In this document: piece by piece, positions 1 to 8,399 of the stretch | Layout of the letters: every line of letters starts with the position of its first letter | Position numbering within the stretch: the stretch's first letter is position 1 | The notes under the pieces: generated by a model | Databases searched by the model: none | The model's input: the letters and a program-made list of their open reading frames with translations, nothing else | Told to the model about the DNA's origin: nothing | NCBI GenBank assembly: GCA_038396625.1 | Contig: CP121688.1 | Span: 2,976,001 to 3,040,000, forward strand | DNA from: G038396625 sp038396625 | GTDB lineage: Bacteria; Bacillota; Clostridia; Peptostreptococcales; Thermotaleaceae | Length of the DNA: 64,000 nt | Reading direction: 5' to 3' | Translations under genes and position numbers: made by a program

Positions 1-1
1 A

Positions 2-1372
2 TTTGGTTTTGATATTGCCCAAAAGGGTGCACGCTTAACAAAACCCCTTATCCGTAAGGATGGTGAACTTACAGAGGTTTCTTGGGATGAAGCGTTACTT
101 TATACAGCTAAAAAAGTCCAAAGCCTAAGTGTTTTACATGGAAAAGATGCCCTTGCCCTCTCTGTTTCTGACAGATATACCAACGAGGAAATTTACCTAG
201 CCGCTGAGTTTGGTAAAAAGGCATTAAGAACCGAGAATATTCTAAGCTTTAATCATATAGAATCAGGGATCAAAGAGGTACTAGGCTATGATGCTTCTAG
301 CAATACCTTTGATGAACTACTCGGTGCAGAAACCATCCTATTAATCGGTGCTGATGTAATGAAAGATCACACCATTGTGGGACTTAAAATACGCAAAGCG
401 GTAGAACAAAAATCAAAATTAGTTGTTATGAATCCTTTTGACTCCCTAGCAGACGAATGGGCCTATAAAAAGGTTTGTCCTAAAAACAACTTAGATCTTT
501 TAAAAGAAATAGCAAAAGCTTTAATCGATAGAGGTTGTGCACCAGCTGCCCATAATTTTGAAGATCTAAAAGAATCCTTAAAGGCTGTTAAAGTAAGTGA
601 TGTGGCTAAGGAAATTGCAGAGCTTTATGCCGGCAGCAAAAAAGCGATGATTGTCTTTGATCAAAGCAATGTAACAGCTGAAGCTGCGAAAATGCTTGCA
701 AATATTGCAGTGCTTGCAGGTCATATTGGTAAGCCTCGTAGTGGTATTATTCAATTAAAATTAAATAACAACAGTCAAGGTCTTGTAGATATGGGCATTG
801 AAATGGATGCACAAGCAGTGAAAAAGGCCATTGAAGAACAAGCTATTAAAGGACTTTTGGTCTTTGGTGAAGACATTCCTTCTGTGAAACTAGAAAACCT
901 AGAATTTTTAATGGTGCAAGATACCCACTTAACAGAAACTGCTAAAAAAGCCCATGTAGTATTACCAGCCGTAGGCTTTGCAGAATCTAAAGGAACCTTT
1001 ACCAATACAGAAAGAAGAATTCAAAAGCTAAATCAAGCCATTGCGCCTATCGCCGGTTTACAAAACTGGGAGGTGATCCTAAAGCTTGCTAACGCATTTA
1101 GTGTAAATATGGCTTATGCAAGTCCTGAGGATCTATTGGCACAAATCAGCAAAAATATCCCAGCCTATTTCAAAATAAGCAAAGAAACAAATCAAGATGT
1201 ATTCTGGCCTATAGGAGATAATCCTGTACTTTATACACAAGGATTTAACTTCCCTGATCAAAAGGCAAGATTACAAGTTGTAAAAGACGGCGTGATGTTT
1301 AACAAAGTCAGCAATACCAATCATCTAACCAATAGCTTTATAGAGGTTTTGAAGAGAGAAGCGTTGATTTAA
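2..1372 (+). CDS. Molybdopterin oxidoreductase, NuoG/formate dehydrogenase alpha-like (5' truncated by window edge)
   Basis: Only the C-terminal 456 codons are in the window; the frame is open from base 2. The visible start contains ARLTKPLIRKDGELTEVSWDEA, the hallmark of the molybdopterin oxidoreductase domain shared by formate dehydrogenases and complex I subunit G, followed by the typical Rossmann-like stretches (ETILLIGADVM, KAMIVFDQSNVT) and the conserved LPAVGFAESKGTFTN motif. After that motif the protein runs only about 130 more residues, so it is short at the C-terminus compared with full formate dehydrogenases and closer to NuoG-like electron-transfer subunits. The catalytic Cys/Sec region would lie upstream and cannot be checked. 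Family is clear; the exact substrate is not. Confidence 0.8.
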   Translation, partial: FGFDIAQKGARLTKPLIRKDGELTEVSWDEALLYTAKKVQSLSVLHGKDALALSVSDRYTNEEIYLAAEFGKKALRTENILSFNHIESGIKEVLGYDASSNTFDELLGAETILLIGADVMKDHTIVGLKIRKAVEQKSKLVVMNPFDSLADEWAYKKVCPKNNLDLLKEIAKALIDRGCAPAAHNFEDLKESLKAVKVSDVAKEIAELYAGSKKAMIVFDQSNVTAEAAKMLANIAVLAGHIGKPRSGIIQLKLNNNSQGLVDMGIEMDAQAVKKAIEEQAIKGLLVFGEDIPSVKLENLEFLMVQDTHLTETAKKAHVVLPAVGFAESKGTFTNTERRIQKLNQAIAPIAGLQNWEVILKLANAFSVNMAYASPEDLLAQISKNIPAYFKISKETNQDVFWPIGDNPVLYTQGFNFPDQKARLQVVKDGVMFNKVSNTNHLTNSFIEVLKREALI

Positions 1373-1398
1373 ATTGATCAATGTTTTACAGTAACAAA

Positions 1399-1436
1399 AG
1401 AGCCGTTGCTTACTAAATCTAGTAAGTAACGGCTCT
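1399..1436 (+). terminator. Intrinsic terminator-like hairpin after the oxidoreductase
   Basis: A 17-bp stem (1399-1415 with 1420-1436, one G-T pair) with a 4-base loop starts 27 bases after the stop codon. The T-run after it is weak. The same hairpin may also end leftward transcription from the 1605-2852 gene, for which no other terminator is evident. Confidence 0.6.
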
Positions 1437-1535
1437 ACATTCTTTATTACTCAACACTACCGTGACTTCATTTTCACCACAATCAGTAACACGTTTTACT
1501 GCTTCTTCTTTAAATTCATTACTTTAAGTAGTCAT
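1419..1535 (-). pseudogene. Decayed IS3-type transposase orfA remnant
   Basis: On the minus strand a GAGGAAG-like ribosome site precedes ATG at 1535. The reading frame gives MTT, a stop, then SNEFKEEAVKRVTDCGENE and a few more residues before another stop at 1419. The EFKEEAVKRV opening is characteristic of the helix-turn-helix OrfA protein of IS3-family elements, and the usual downstream helices are missing. The remnant runs into the terminator hairpin. It is short, so the family call is tentative. Confidence 0.35.
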
Positions 1536-1604
1536 GGTAGCTTCTTCCTCGTGACTATCATATCATGTATTCTATATGTCTGTCATACGGGGGATGATTT
1601 ACCT

Positions 1605-2852
1605 TTAAAAGAATATACATATAGTTAATTGGTATAACCAGTTGGCAGATATTCCAGCACAAAGCCCACCAATAGTATGGCTAAATATAGCTTTTCCAGT
1701 AAGTTGACTACATTTTAGTCCAGACATCATAGCTACATGAGTACTTAAATAGCCACTCCAACACATACACATGGCAGTAAATACAGCGATATCATTAGCA
1801 TGAACGATGCCATTGCTTACTAATTTAGGTACAAGACCGATGGCAGCCCCTGCGGCGCCAAGAGAAGTAATTGGAACAGAAATAGCAGCTGGATCAGAAA
1901 ACCCAAACAATGGCGTTAATATGAACTGAAGTTTTTCTCCTAACCATGGCAGGAAGGCAACACCTTCATAAGCGGCCCCCGTATAAGTTCCAAATTCAGA
2001 AGGACCATTTGTAATGATTAAAATCAAGGTACAAATAACTAGTACACCCGGAATAATAGCCAAGCCCATGTCTACACCAGATTTTCCACCGCCTAAGAGC
2101 GCTTCTATTGCACGTGAACTAGCGCTACCTTGTCGAACAGTTCTATATTTAAAACTAGCAGTAATATCTGTATTACTTTCGTCCTTACAACAATAGTCAG
2201 TTGTACCAAATTCTTTTTTTGTAAAATGTAACATAATTCTAGCACTAATAACACTTCCAATGAAAGCACCAAGGTTGCCAATTAAGGCAGCTAAGCCAAA
2301 GGATTCGCCAGTAGGTGAATTCAAACCAATCATAAAGGTGGTAATAATTAATCCCATACCAAAAGCAGTACCTATATTTGTTAAGGCAGGTAGTTGATAT
2401 TTTTTGAAATATCTACGGAAACGCTTATCATCAGCCAAGGTTAAAATAGCTGGATTATCTGAAAGATACGTAGTTACGACACCTAATGCTGCCGCTCCAG
2501 GTTGATCATACACTGGATTCATTAGGGGTGATAACAGATTATTAATCATAGCTATTACACCAAACTCCGATAACAATCCTGAGATGGCACCCGCTAAAAC
2601 TGCAATTCCCATGATATAAAAAACGGTACTTATTAATAGCTCATATGAGGTATTCATCAATGTATTAAGTAAATTAATACCACCCATCTTACGTCCAATC
2701 AGTCCAAAGAATAACGCTGCAATTCCAATAAAAACAAAAGTCTCAATACTTATGGCTGGTTTTTGAAAACTGTTACTCTTCACTTCTTTTGGCTTCTTGG
2801 AACAACACAGTTTGGTGCTCATTTCTTTTGGTAAACTATTTAGAGAATCCAT
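1605..2852 (-). CDS. Nucleoside-recognition (gate) domain membrane protein, YjiH-like
   Basis: A 415-residue polytopic membrane protein. The start is placed at MDSLNS because GGGGGAAGAAT lies directly upstream; an earlier in-frame start eight codons away has no such site. About ten hydrophobic segments are visible, with two gate-type regions including GVVTTYLSDNPAILTLADD and PITSLGAAGAAIGLVPKLV. Gate-domain proteins of this type are found beside peptide and nucleoside utilisation genes, but their substrate is generally unknown. It is the last gene of the leftward peptide-use cluster, 109 bases after pepD, so it may serve export or uptake of a peptide-breakdown product. A small cytoplasmic Cys/Lys-rich N-terminus precedes the first membrane segment. 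Confidence 0.75.
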   Translation of the reverse strand: MDSLNSLPKEMSTKLCCSKKPKEVKSNSFQKPAISIETFVFIGIAALFFGLIGRKMGGINLLNTLMNTSYELLISTVFYIMGIAVLAGAISGLLSEFGVIAMINNLLSPLMNPVYDQPGAAALGVVTTYLSDNPAILTLADDKRFRRYFKKYQLPALTNIGTAFGMGLIITTFMIGLNSPTGESFGLAALIGNLGAFIGSVISARIMLHFTKKEFGTTDYCCKDESNTDITASFKYRTVRQGSASSRAIEALLGGGKSGVDMGLAIIPGVLVICTLILIITNGPSEFGTYTGAAYEGVAFLPWLGEKLQFILTPLFGFSDPAAISVPITSLGAAGAAIGLVPKLVSNGIVHANDIAVFTAMCMCWSGYLSTHVAMMSGLKCSQLTGKAIFSHTIGGLCAGISANWLYQLTICIFF

Positions 2853-2961
2853 ATTCTTCCCCCTGTCACATAGCAATACGTAAAGAATAAATAATTCTTA
2901 TATTGAAAAACTCTCAAAATAAATATTTATTAGATACTTTATATTCGTATAACATAAATCT

Positions 2962-4419
2962 CTATATAACCATAGTTCTAAGTAGTTTAATTAAGTAATT
3001 CCAAGTACGCATCAATGATGCAATATCCACATGCTCTTTTGTTGTATGTACATCAAACAAATCTGGACCAATAGATACCATATCCATATTGCTATTTTTG
3101 CCAAGCATAAGTGCACACTCTAACCCGCCATGAATTGAGGCAACTTGCATGTCACTTTCAAACATTTCCTTATAAACATCACAACAAAGACGGCGCAACT
3201 TAGAATCTTCTTTAAACTCCCATGCCGGATAATCATTTCCTGTATTAAATTCAGCATTTAGCAGCTTAGAAAGATACCTAAAACGTTCCATAATATCTTG
3301 GATTTTTTCATTGTTATTACTACGAATCAATCCTGTTATAAGCATACAATCTTTTTGAAGTTCTACAATGCCAATATTAGAAGATACCTCTACAACACCT
3401 TGTAAATGAGAACTATAAGCCAGGACTCCATTTGGTGCAAGCAGAATACTTGCCAATATATCCTCTAAAGAATTTTCGCTTAATACTAATAAATCTGACT
3501 GAGCAGTAGGCTCAATTAAAATGGAAAGCTGTGGTTCTTTTAGAGCATATTCTCTTTTTAAATCCGACTGAAATTGTTTACATTCTTCTTTAACACGCTC
3601 TGCAATATCAGCCGTAAACCAAACTGTTGCAAAAGCATCTCGAGGAATAGCGTTGGCTTTCGATCCTCCACTAATTCGTGACATCTGAATTGAAAATTTA
3701 TTTTTTAGTTTACTAATTAATCGCGCTAATAAAACAATACTATTTCCATGTCCCTTATCAATATCCAATCCCGAATGCCCCCCTTCTAGTCCATCAATAG
3801 TCAGTGTGTAGGGTACAGCTCCTGGCATCCGTTGCTGCATACTAACTGGAAGTTTTAAATAATAGCGGATGCCGCCAGCACAGCTAGAAAAGACCACTCC
3901 TTCCTTCTCACTGTCTAGATTAATCATACGTTCGCCATTCAGCCAAGCAATGTCTAAATTAGCCATTCCCTCCATCCCTACTTCCTCACTGGCTGTAAAA
4001 ATCGCTTCAATAGGAGGATGTGGCAAGGTTTTATCTTCCAATATAGACAATATATAGGACATTCCAATCGCATTATCTGCACCAAGTGTTGTTCCAGAGG
4101 TCATAAGAACTCCATCCTGTTCTACAGGAACAATGGGATCTTTTGTAAAATCATGATCACTGTCTGTCTCTTTTTCACAAACCATATCCATATGGCATTG
4201 CATAATCACTGGAAGCGCCGACTCATATCCCGACGTAGCCTGCTTTTTAATCATAACATTCAGCTTATTATCTCGACGAACTTCTAATCTGTGTTCTTGT
4301 GCAAATCGAACTATATAATCACTAATGCTCTGCTCATTCCCCGAACTGCGGGGAATGGCTGATATTTGCTGAAAATATGTGTAGAAACGCATCTTCTTTA
4401 AATCGTCAAATATATTCAT
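2962..4419 (-). CDS. pepD: Aminoacyl-histidine dipeptidase (M20 family, PepD)
   Basis: A 485-residue cytosolic metallodipeptidase of the M20/PepD family, normal length for the family. Visible landmarks are the zinc-ligand motif QCHMDMVCEK (about residue 92), TTLGADNAIGMSY with the bridging Asp, and TASEEVGMEG with the catalytic Glu pair. The lid domain has DGLEGGHSGLDI and the C-terminal ligand His lies in DVHTTKEH. PepD enzymes hydrolyse Xaa-His and other dipeptides. AGGAGA lies 8 bases before ATG. It sits 20 bases after the oligopeptide transporter, so imported peptides are its likely substrate. Confidence 0.93.
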   Translation of the reverse strand: MNIFDDLKKMRFYTYFQQISAIPRSSGNEQSISDYIVRFAQEHRLEVRRDNKLNVMIKKQATSGYESALPVIMQCHMDMVCEKETDSDHDFTKDPIVPVEQDGVLMTSGTTLGADNAIGMSYILSILEDKTLPHPPIEAIFTASEEVGMEGMANLDIAWLNGERMINLDSEKEGVVFSSCAGGIRYYLKLPVSMQQRMPGAVPYTLTIDGLEGGHSGLDIDKGHGNSIVLLARLISKLKNKFSIQMSRISGGSKANAIPRDAFATVWFTADIAERVKEECKQFQSDLKREYALKEPQLSILIEPTAQSDLLVLSENSLEDILASILLAPNGVLAYSSHLQGVVEVSSNIGIVELQKDCMLITGLIRSNNNEKIQDIMERFRYLSKLLNAEFNTGNDYPAWEFKEDSKLRRLCCDVYKEMFESDMQVASIHGGLECALMLGKNSNMDMVSIGPDLFDVHTTKEHVDIASLMRTWNYLIKLLRTMVI

Positions 4420-4439
4420 AATAATATCTCCTACTTCTA

Positions 4440-6074
4440 TCAGCTGTTTTTATTCTTTATAGTATTAATCGTCCCATTAACAAAATTAAACACCGAGGAG
4501 CCAACGATAAATCCAGCAGCAGATATGGCAAGTGTATTTTGAATCTTTTCTCCAAATTTCTTTTCAAGAATAATACGGATGGTAATAGAAACCAATGCAG
4601 CAATACCTCCTAACGGACTTGCAATAAGAAGACCAGTCGCAAAGAGCACTCCAATTTGGCGTTTAGTTCCACCGATTAACTGAATAACACCTCCAATAAT
4701 GGCAAACATCACAAGGTTCTTAAGGATTTCTGGAGAGGTTCCAGCCTCAATAGTAGCAGCAAACACCTTCGAAACTGGTGGGACAAGGTCCTGACTAAAG
4801 TATCGCTTATAAGAAATTATAGCGATTACAATACCTATCACAACTCCCATAAGTTCTGCCTGAAATTGTTCCTTTCTGCCCTCAACCTCATAAGCAATAT
4901 TCTGACCCTTACCACGGAGAATCCATCCGGTTTTAAGGTCGTACCCCATATCTGCAAAAGCAGGACCAGTACAGATTTTATACCCAACTAACAGCGCTAA
5001 AGCAGTAGGAGGGAATTTCATTAGCATGCCTAGTATAAGAAATATTAAAGAAGTAGCCATGGCCGGGAACCAGCCAGCGTGCATTGCAGCGGTTCCGATT
5101 AATAATTCAGCCACAATAGAAGTAAGCCCTGTAAAAAATACCCATAAAATAAACATAGCCATACTCATTTTTGTATATAGACCAGCCACTACAGCCATAA
5201 TGATTGCTCCTATCAAAAATAGGATAGAGCCTTTTTGAAGGGATCGAATTGCAAATTTATTTTCTTTAGTCGTCACATATTCTACATTTGTGCTTTCTTC
5301 TCTGTTTTTCTTCTCATGAAATAAGAGGTACAAAAGTTGAATAAGTGCTACAATCCCTGCGCCAATCATTATACCGTGAGGAATATACATGGAGCCAACA
5401 CTGAAACCAAATATTTTTTCAGAATACCCACTGACAAGAAGACCTATTCCAAACATAGAAAGTGCCCAGATGTTCCCAATCCAACAAACCCCAAAAATAT
5501 CCATTGGTATCTTAAAATATTGCCCAACAGCACCTATAATTGCTGTACCAACTAATAAAAAGGCTCGTTTTCCCCCTTGTGCAACAGAAATGATAGTTTC
5601 TGCTGTAGCTATACCTGCCGGCCAAGTGCCATTACCCGGAAAAGCAGGAGTATCAAATAACCAGTACATAACCGTAATATCAATTATCACACCGATACAA
5701 CATCCAATAATCATGGGAACCATAAGTGATTTGTCACCCAAAACCCATATGGTACCTAAAGCAAGCATAAAAACATTGCCCGCTGTAAATGTAGATGCTG
5801 AAATGGCAGTTTCAACTAAATTTTGGCGGTGAATATTTCTAAATTTACTAAAAGTATTCATAGGAATCAAACCAATCATTACTGCAACTAGTGCTCCAAT
5901 AATAGAGGTATTTGCGGAAATACCTAAATTCACAATAAGTTCCATACCAATAATTGCTCCCAGTATACCCGTAACTAATATAACAATAATGGTGCCAATT
6001 TCTTTCGTTTTGGGATGTGGCTTCATATTAGCTTCTTTTAAAAATTCTTGTGTATTCAAAACCTTTTCTTCCAT
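4440..6074 (-). CDS. OPT-family oligopeptide transporter
   Basis: A 544-residue, highly hydrophobic protein with roughly 14 predicted membrane segments. The first cytoplasmic stretch, PHPKTKEIGTIIVILVTGIL, and the segment PAFPGNGTWPAGIATAETI match bacterial members of the oligopeptide transporter (OPT) family, which move peptides or metal-ligand complexes using the ion gradient. The start has GAGGAGGG upstream. Placed between an M29-like enzyme and PepD in a tight cluster (gaps 32 and 20 bases), it is most simply a di/oligopeptide importer feeding the dipeptidase. Confidence 0.9.
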   Translation of the reverse strand: MEEKVLNTQEFLKEANMKPHPKTKEIGTIIVILVTGILGAIIGMELIVNLGISANTSIIGALVAVMIGLIPMNTFSKFRNIHRQNLVETAISASTFTAGNVFMLALGTIWVLGDKSLMVPMIIGCCIGVIIDITVMYWLFDTPAFPGNGTWPAGIATAETIISVAQGGKRAFLLVGTAIIGAVGQYFKIPMDIFGVCWIGNIWALSMFGIGLLVSGYSEKIFGFSVGSMYIPHGIMIGAGIVALIQLLYLLFHEKKNREESTNVEYVTTKENKFAIRSLQKGSILFLIGAIIMAVVAGLYTKMSMAMFILWVFFTGLTSIVAELLIGTAAMHAGWFPAMATSLIFLILGMLMKFPPTALALLVGYKICTGPAFADMGYDLKTGWILRGKGQNIAYEVEGRKEQFQAELMGVVIGIVIAIISYKRYFSQDLVPPVSKVFAATIEAGTSPEILKNLVMFAIIGGVIQLIGGTKRQIGVLFATGLLIASPLGGIAALVSITIRIILEKKFGEKIQNTLAISAAGFIVGSSVFNFVNGTINTIKNKNS

Positions 6075-6106
6075 TGTATTCCCTCCTCTGTAATAATTGG
6101 TTCGTA

Positions 6107-7171
6107 TTAATATCCATTAATACCCAATTTCTTACATAAGTCTCTCGCCCCTTCATCCATATATACTCCGTCTTGTTCAAAAACTTTTCCGTCCAGAATA
6201 ATAGTCGGTCTTAAAAGCGTACCGTCCGCGTGAGATGCCGCTGTCCAGAACTCTCCCATAATCGCAGCACCTTGACTTCCGATTCCAAATTCCATACAAC
6301 CAAATACTCTCTCATCTTCTACAATACGACCAGTGGTTGCACGTACACCTGGATTGAAGCCTAAAGAGTAATGTGCCATACGATACATATTATCATCATC
6401 GAAGCTTTCAAGCCAATTGGAGAAAGCAGTAGCTTCTGACCCTCCAGAAATATCTGTTATACGCCCATCTTTAAAAATCAATTCAACTGGAGAACTAAGC
6501 TTACCAAGCTCTAATGGAGGCCACAGTGCTCCGTCAAATACCAACTTGCCATTGATTGTATTTTCTACAGGACACCAGCTTATCTGTCCTCCTAACATGA
6601 TAGGGTAACCTTTTCGCGTCGCCTTTTGGCCAGAATGACGTACCTTACGTCCTCTATTATAAGCAGTTAGGTCTGTTCCGTTTTTACTACGTATAATTAT
6701 CTCATCGGCTTTTTCTAAAGTATCTTTCATGTATTCGCCTAGTTCAATCATTGTCTCATAGTCCACTTGGGATATGGTTTTCACCATCATTTCTACATCC
6801 ATTCCTGTTAAGCAGATATAACGGGTACCAAAGTCCATAGAATCTCGAAATGCTTTGGAGTGCATAATATAAGAATAAGCAAGCTCAATCCAAACATCAG
6901 CTTTTGCTACCGCAGCAGCTATTGGAGCTGGTGGTTCAACACAAGATGTGGAAGCTGTAGAATAGCCTATTACAGTAGGCACACCGCCAATGGCATATAC
7001 TGCCTGAGCAACAGCGTCAATTACTCTTTTGTCAGATGAAGTATCTCCAGTAATAACAACATTTTCTCCTTCCTTAATTAACATTACATCCCGAACAAGT
7101 GTCAGAGCTCCTTTCATCAGCTCCAGATATAAATACTCACCTCTTGTTTCAATTCCTAAATTTAGTTCCAT
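6107..7171 (-). CDS. M29-like (aminopeptidase T / NicX-type fold) metalloprotein
   Basis: A 354-residue protein. The start MELNLG is chosen because AAAGGAGGG precedes it; an upstream ATG extends the frame by 18 codons without a site. The sequence resembles the M29 leucyl aminopeptidase family and its non-peptidase relatives such as 2,5-dihydroxypyridine dioxygenase: GENVVITGDTSSDKRVIDAV near the N-terminus, and C-terminal FGIGSQGA and TAASHADGT, where metal ligands lie in this fold. First gene of the leftward cluster with OPT and PepD, so an aminopeptidase role in peptide breakdown is the best inference, but the fold also hosts ring-cleaving enzymes. Confidence 0.7.
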   Translation of the reverse strand: MELNLGIETRGEYLYLELMKGALTLVRDVMLIKEGENVVITGDTSSDKRVIDAVAQAVYAIGGVPTVIGYSTASTSCVEPPAPIAAAVAKADVWIELAYSYIMHSKAFRDSMDFGTRYICLTGMDVEMMVKTISQVDYETMIELGEYMKDTLEKADEIIIRSKNGTDLTAYNRGRKVRHSGQKATRKGYPIMLGGQISWCPVENTINGKLVFDGALWPPLELGKLSSPVELIFKDGRITDISGGSEATAFSNWLESFDDDNMYRMAHYSLGFNPGVRATTGRIVEDERVFGCMEFGIGSQGAAIMGEFWTAASHADGTLLRPTIILDGKVFEQDGVYMDEGARDLCKKLGINGY

Positions 7172-7226
7172 GATAATACCCTCCTTTAATAAAAACGTGG
7201 CCTTTTCTTGACAATATAACATCATT

Positions 7227-7284
7227 AATTGTATATTTTACTAAACGCATTATTCCCTTAAGGAATTGTATATATTTTACAATT
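7227..7284. promoter_or_regulatory. Probable LysR-type operator between divergent genes
   Basis: In the 252-base divergent gap, 7264-7284 forms a perfect dyad: AATTGTA, 7 bases, TACAATT. This is a T-N11-A type box as bound by LysR regulators. A partial copy (AATTGTATATTTTAC) lies at 7227-7241, 37 bases away. Paired strong and weak boxes are typical of LysR recognition and activation sites. The likely user is the adjacent LysR gene, controlling itself and the leftward peptide-use cluster. Confidence 0.6.
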
Positions 7285-7423
7285 ATGTTGTTATATGAGC
7301 TGTCACAGTGTACACATTTTTTCTTTTGTAAGAATACAATAACATGATTTGTCTATTTGCACTAATCAATATAATTAATTAAAACATCAGAATTTTTTAT
7401 ACATTTTGAAAGGAGTAACTTTC

Positions 7424-8338
7424 ATGAACTTACATCAGTTACAATATTTTCAATCAGTGGCAGAGAACGGACAGGTTACCAAGGCGGCAAAGATTTTACA
7501 CGTTTCGCAGCCAGCACTAAGTATGGCTCTTTCCAGTCTAGAGGAGGAAATTGGATTGCCCTTATTCAAAAAAAATGGAAGACTTCTTGAACTTACCAAG
7601 TACGGAACTATATTTTTAAAGCATATATCCAAGGCGCTTCACGAAATCGAGTTAGCAAAACTAGAAACTGCTCAACTTGCTCTTTTTGATAATCAGACAA
7701 TTAATATTGCTTCCACGTATTCACTGAGTATTTCTCTAATTCCTGAGATTGTAAAAAACTTTACCGTACAAAATCCTAATACAGTCTTTCGCCTGAAGCA
7801 GGGACCCAATCTTGATCTGATAAAAGATCTTGGAAAAGCAGAAACAGATTTCGTATTCGGGCGAATTATCCCAGGACAAGACCTTCACATGGACATCAAA
7901 TATATTCCCTTATATTCAGAAGATTTAGTTATTCTTACTCATAGCAATCATCCATTGGCTAATCGGAAAGAAATCAATATGGAAGAACTGAAAGATGAGT
8001 ATTTTATATTTTTCCACGAATCCACTGGCTATAACATGATTGTCACAGAGCTGTTAAGCACTTTGTCTTTCAAACCAAAAGTTCGATACGAGGTGTATGA
8101 TAATGCTACTTGTACTGCGCTGATTTCGGAAAATCAAGGAATTGCACTTGTCGTCCCATCTCCCCATTATGACTCCAAGACGATCCATCAAATTAAAATA
8201 AAGGCCCCGAATAATTTTAATAAGACCAATGTCTGTTTAATCTGGAACAAAAATACAGAACAAAATGCATCTAATTTATACAGGCAATTTCTTGACTATG
8301 TCTTTACACAGTATCGTGATCCCTATTACAACTACTAG
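7424..8338 (+). CDS. LysR-family transcriptional regulator
   Basis: A 304-residue regulator. The winged helix-turn-helix occupies residues 1-60 (LHQLQYFQSVAENGQVTKAA, then LHVSQPALSMALSSLEEEIG), and a periplasmic-binding-like effector domain follows from about residue 90. The start is MNLHQL with GAAAGGAG upstream; an in-frame TTG six codons earlier overlaps that site and is unlikely. Divergent from the M29/OPT/PepD cluster across an operator-like dyad, so it probably senses a peptide-derived or amino-acid signal and controls that cluster. Confidence 0.9.
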   Translation: MNLHQLQYFQSVAENGQVTKAAKILHVSQPALSMALSSLEEEIGLPLFKKNGRLLELTKYGTIFLKHISKALHEIELAKLETAQLALFDNQTINIASTYSLSISLIPEIVKNFTVQNPNTVFRLKQGPNLDLIKDLGKAETDFVFGRIIPGQDLHMDIKYIPLYSEDLVILTHSNHPLANRKEINMEELKDEYFIFFHESTGYNMIVTELLSTLSFKPKVRYEVYDNATCTALISENQGIALVVPSPHYDSKTIHQIKIKAPNNFNKTNVCLIWNKNTEQNASNLYRQFLDYVFTQYRDPYYNY

Positions 8339-8350
8339 TCGCACAAAATC

Positions 8351-8384
8351 AGCCCCTAGACACTCGTCTAGGGGCTTTTGTTTT
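8351..8384 (+). terminator. Intrinsic terminator, shared by convergent genes
   Basis: Stem AGCCCCTAGAC / GTCTAGGGGCT with loop ACTC, then TTTGTTTT. It ends the LysR gene and lies just past the 3' end of the opposing chemoreceptor gene. Confidence 0.88.
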
Positions 8385-8399
8385 ATTGCCTACTGATTT

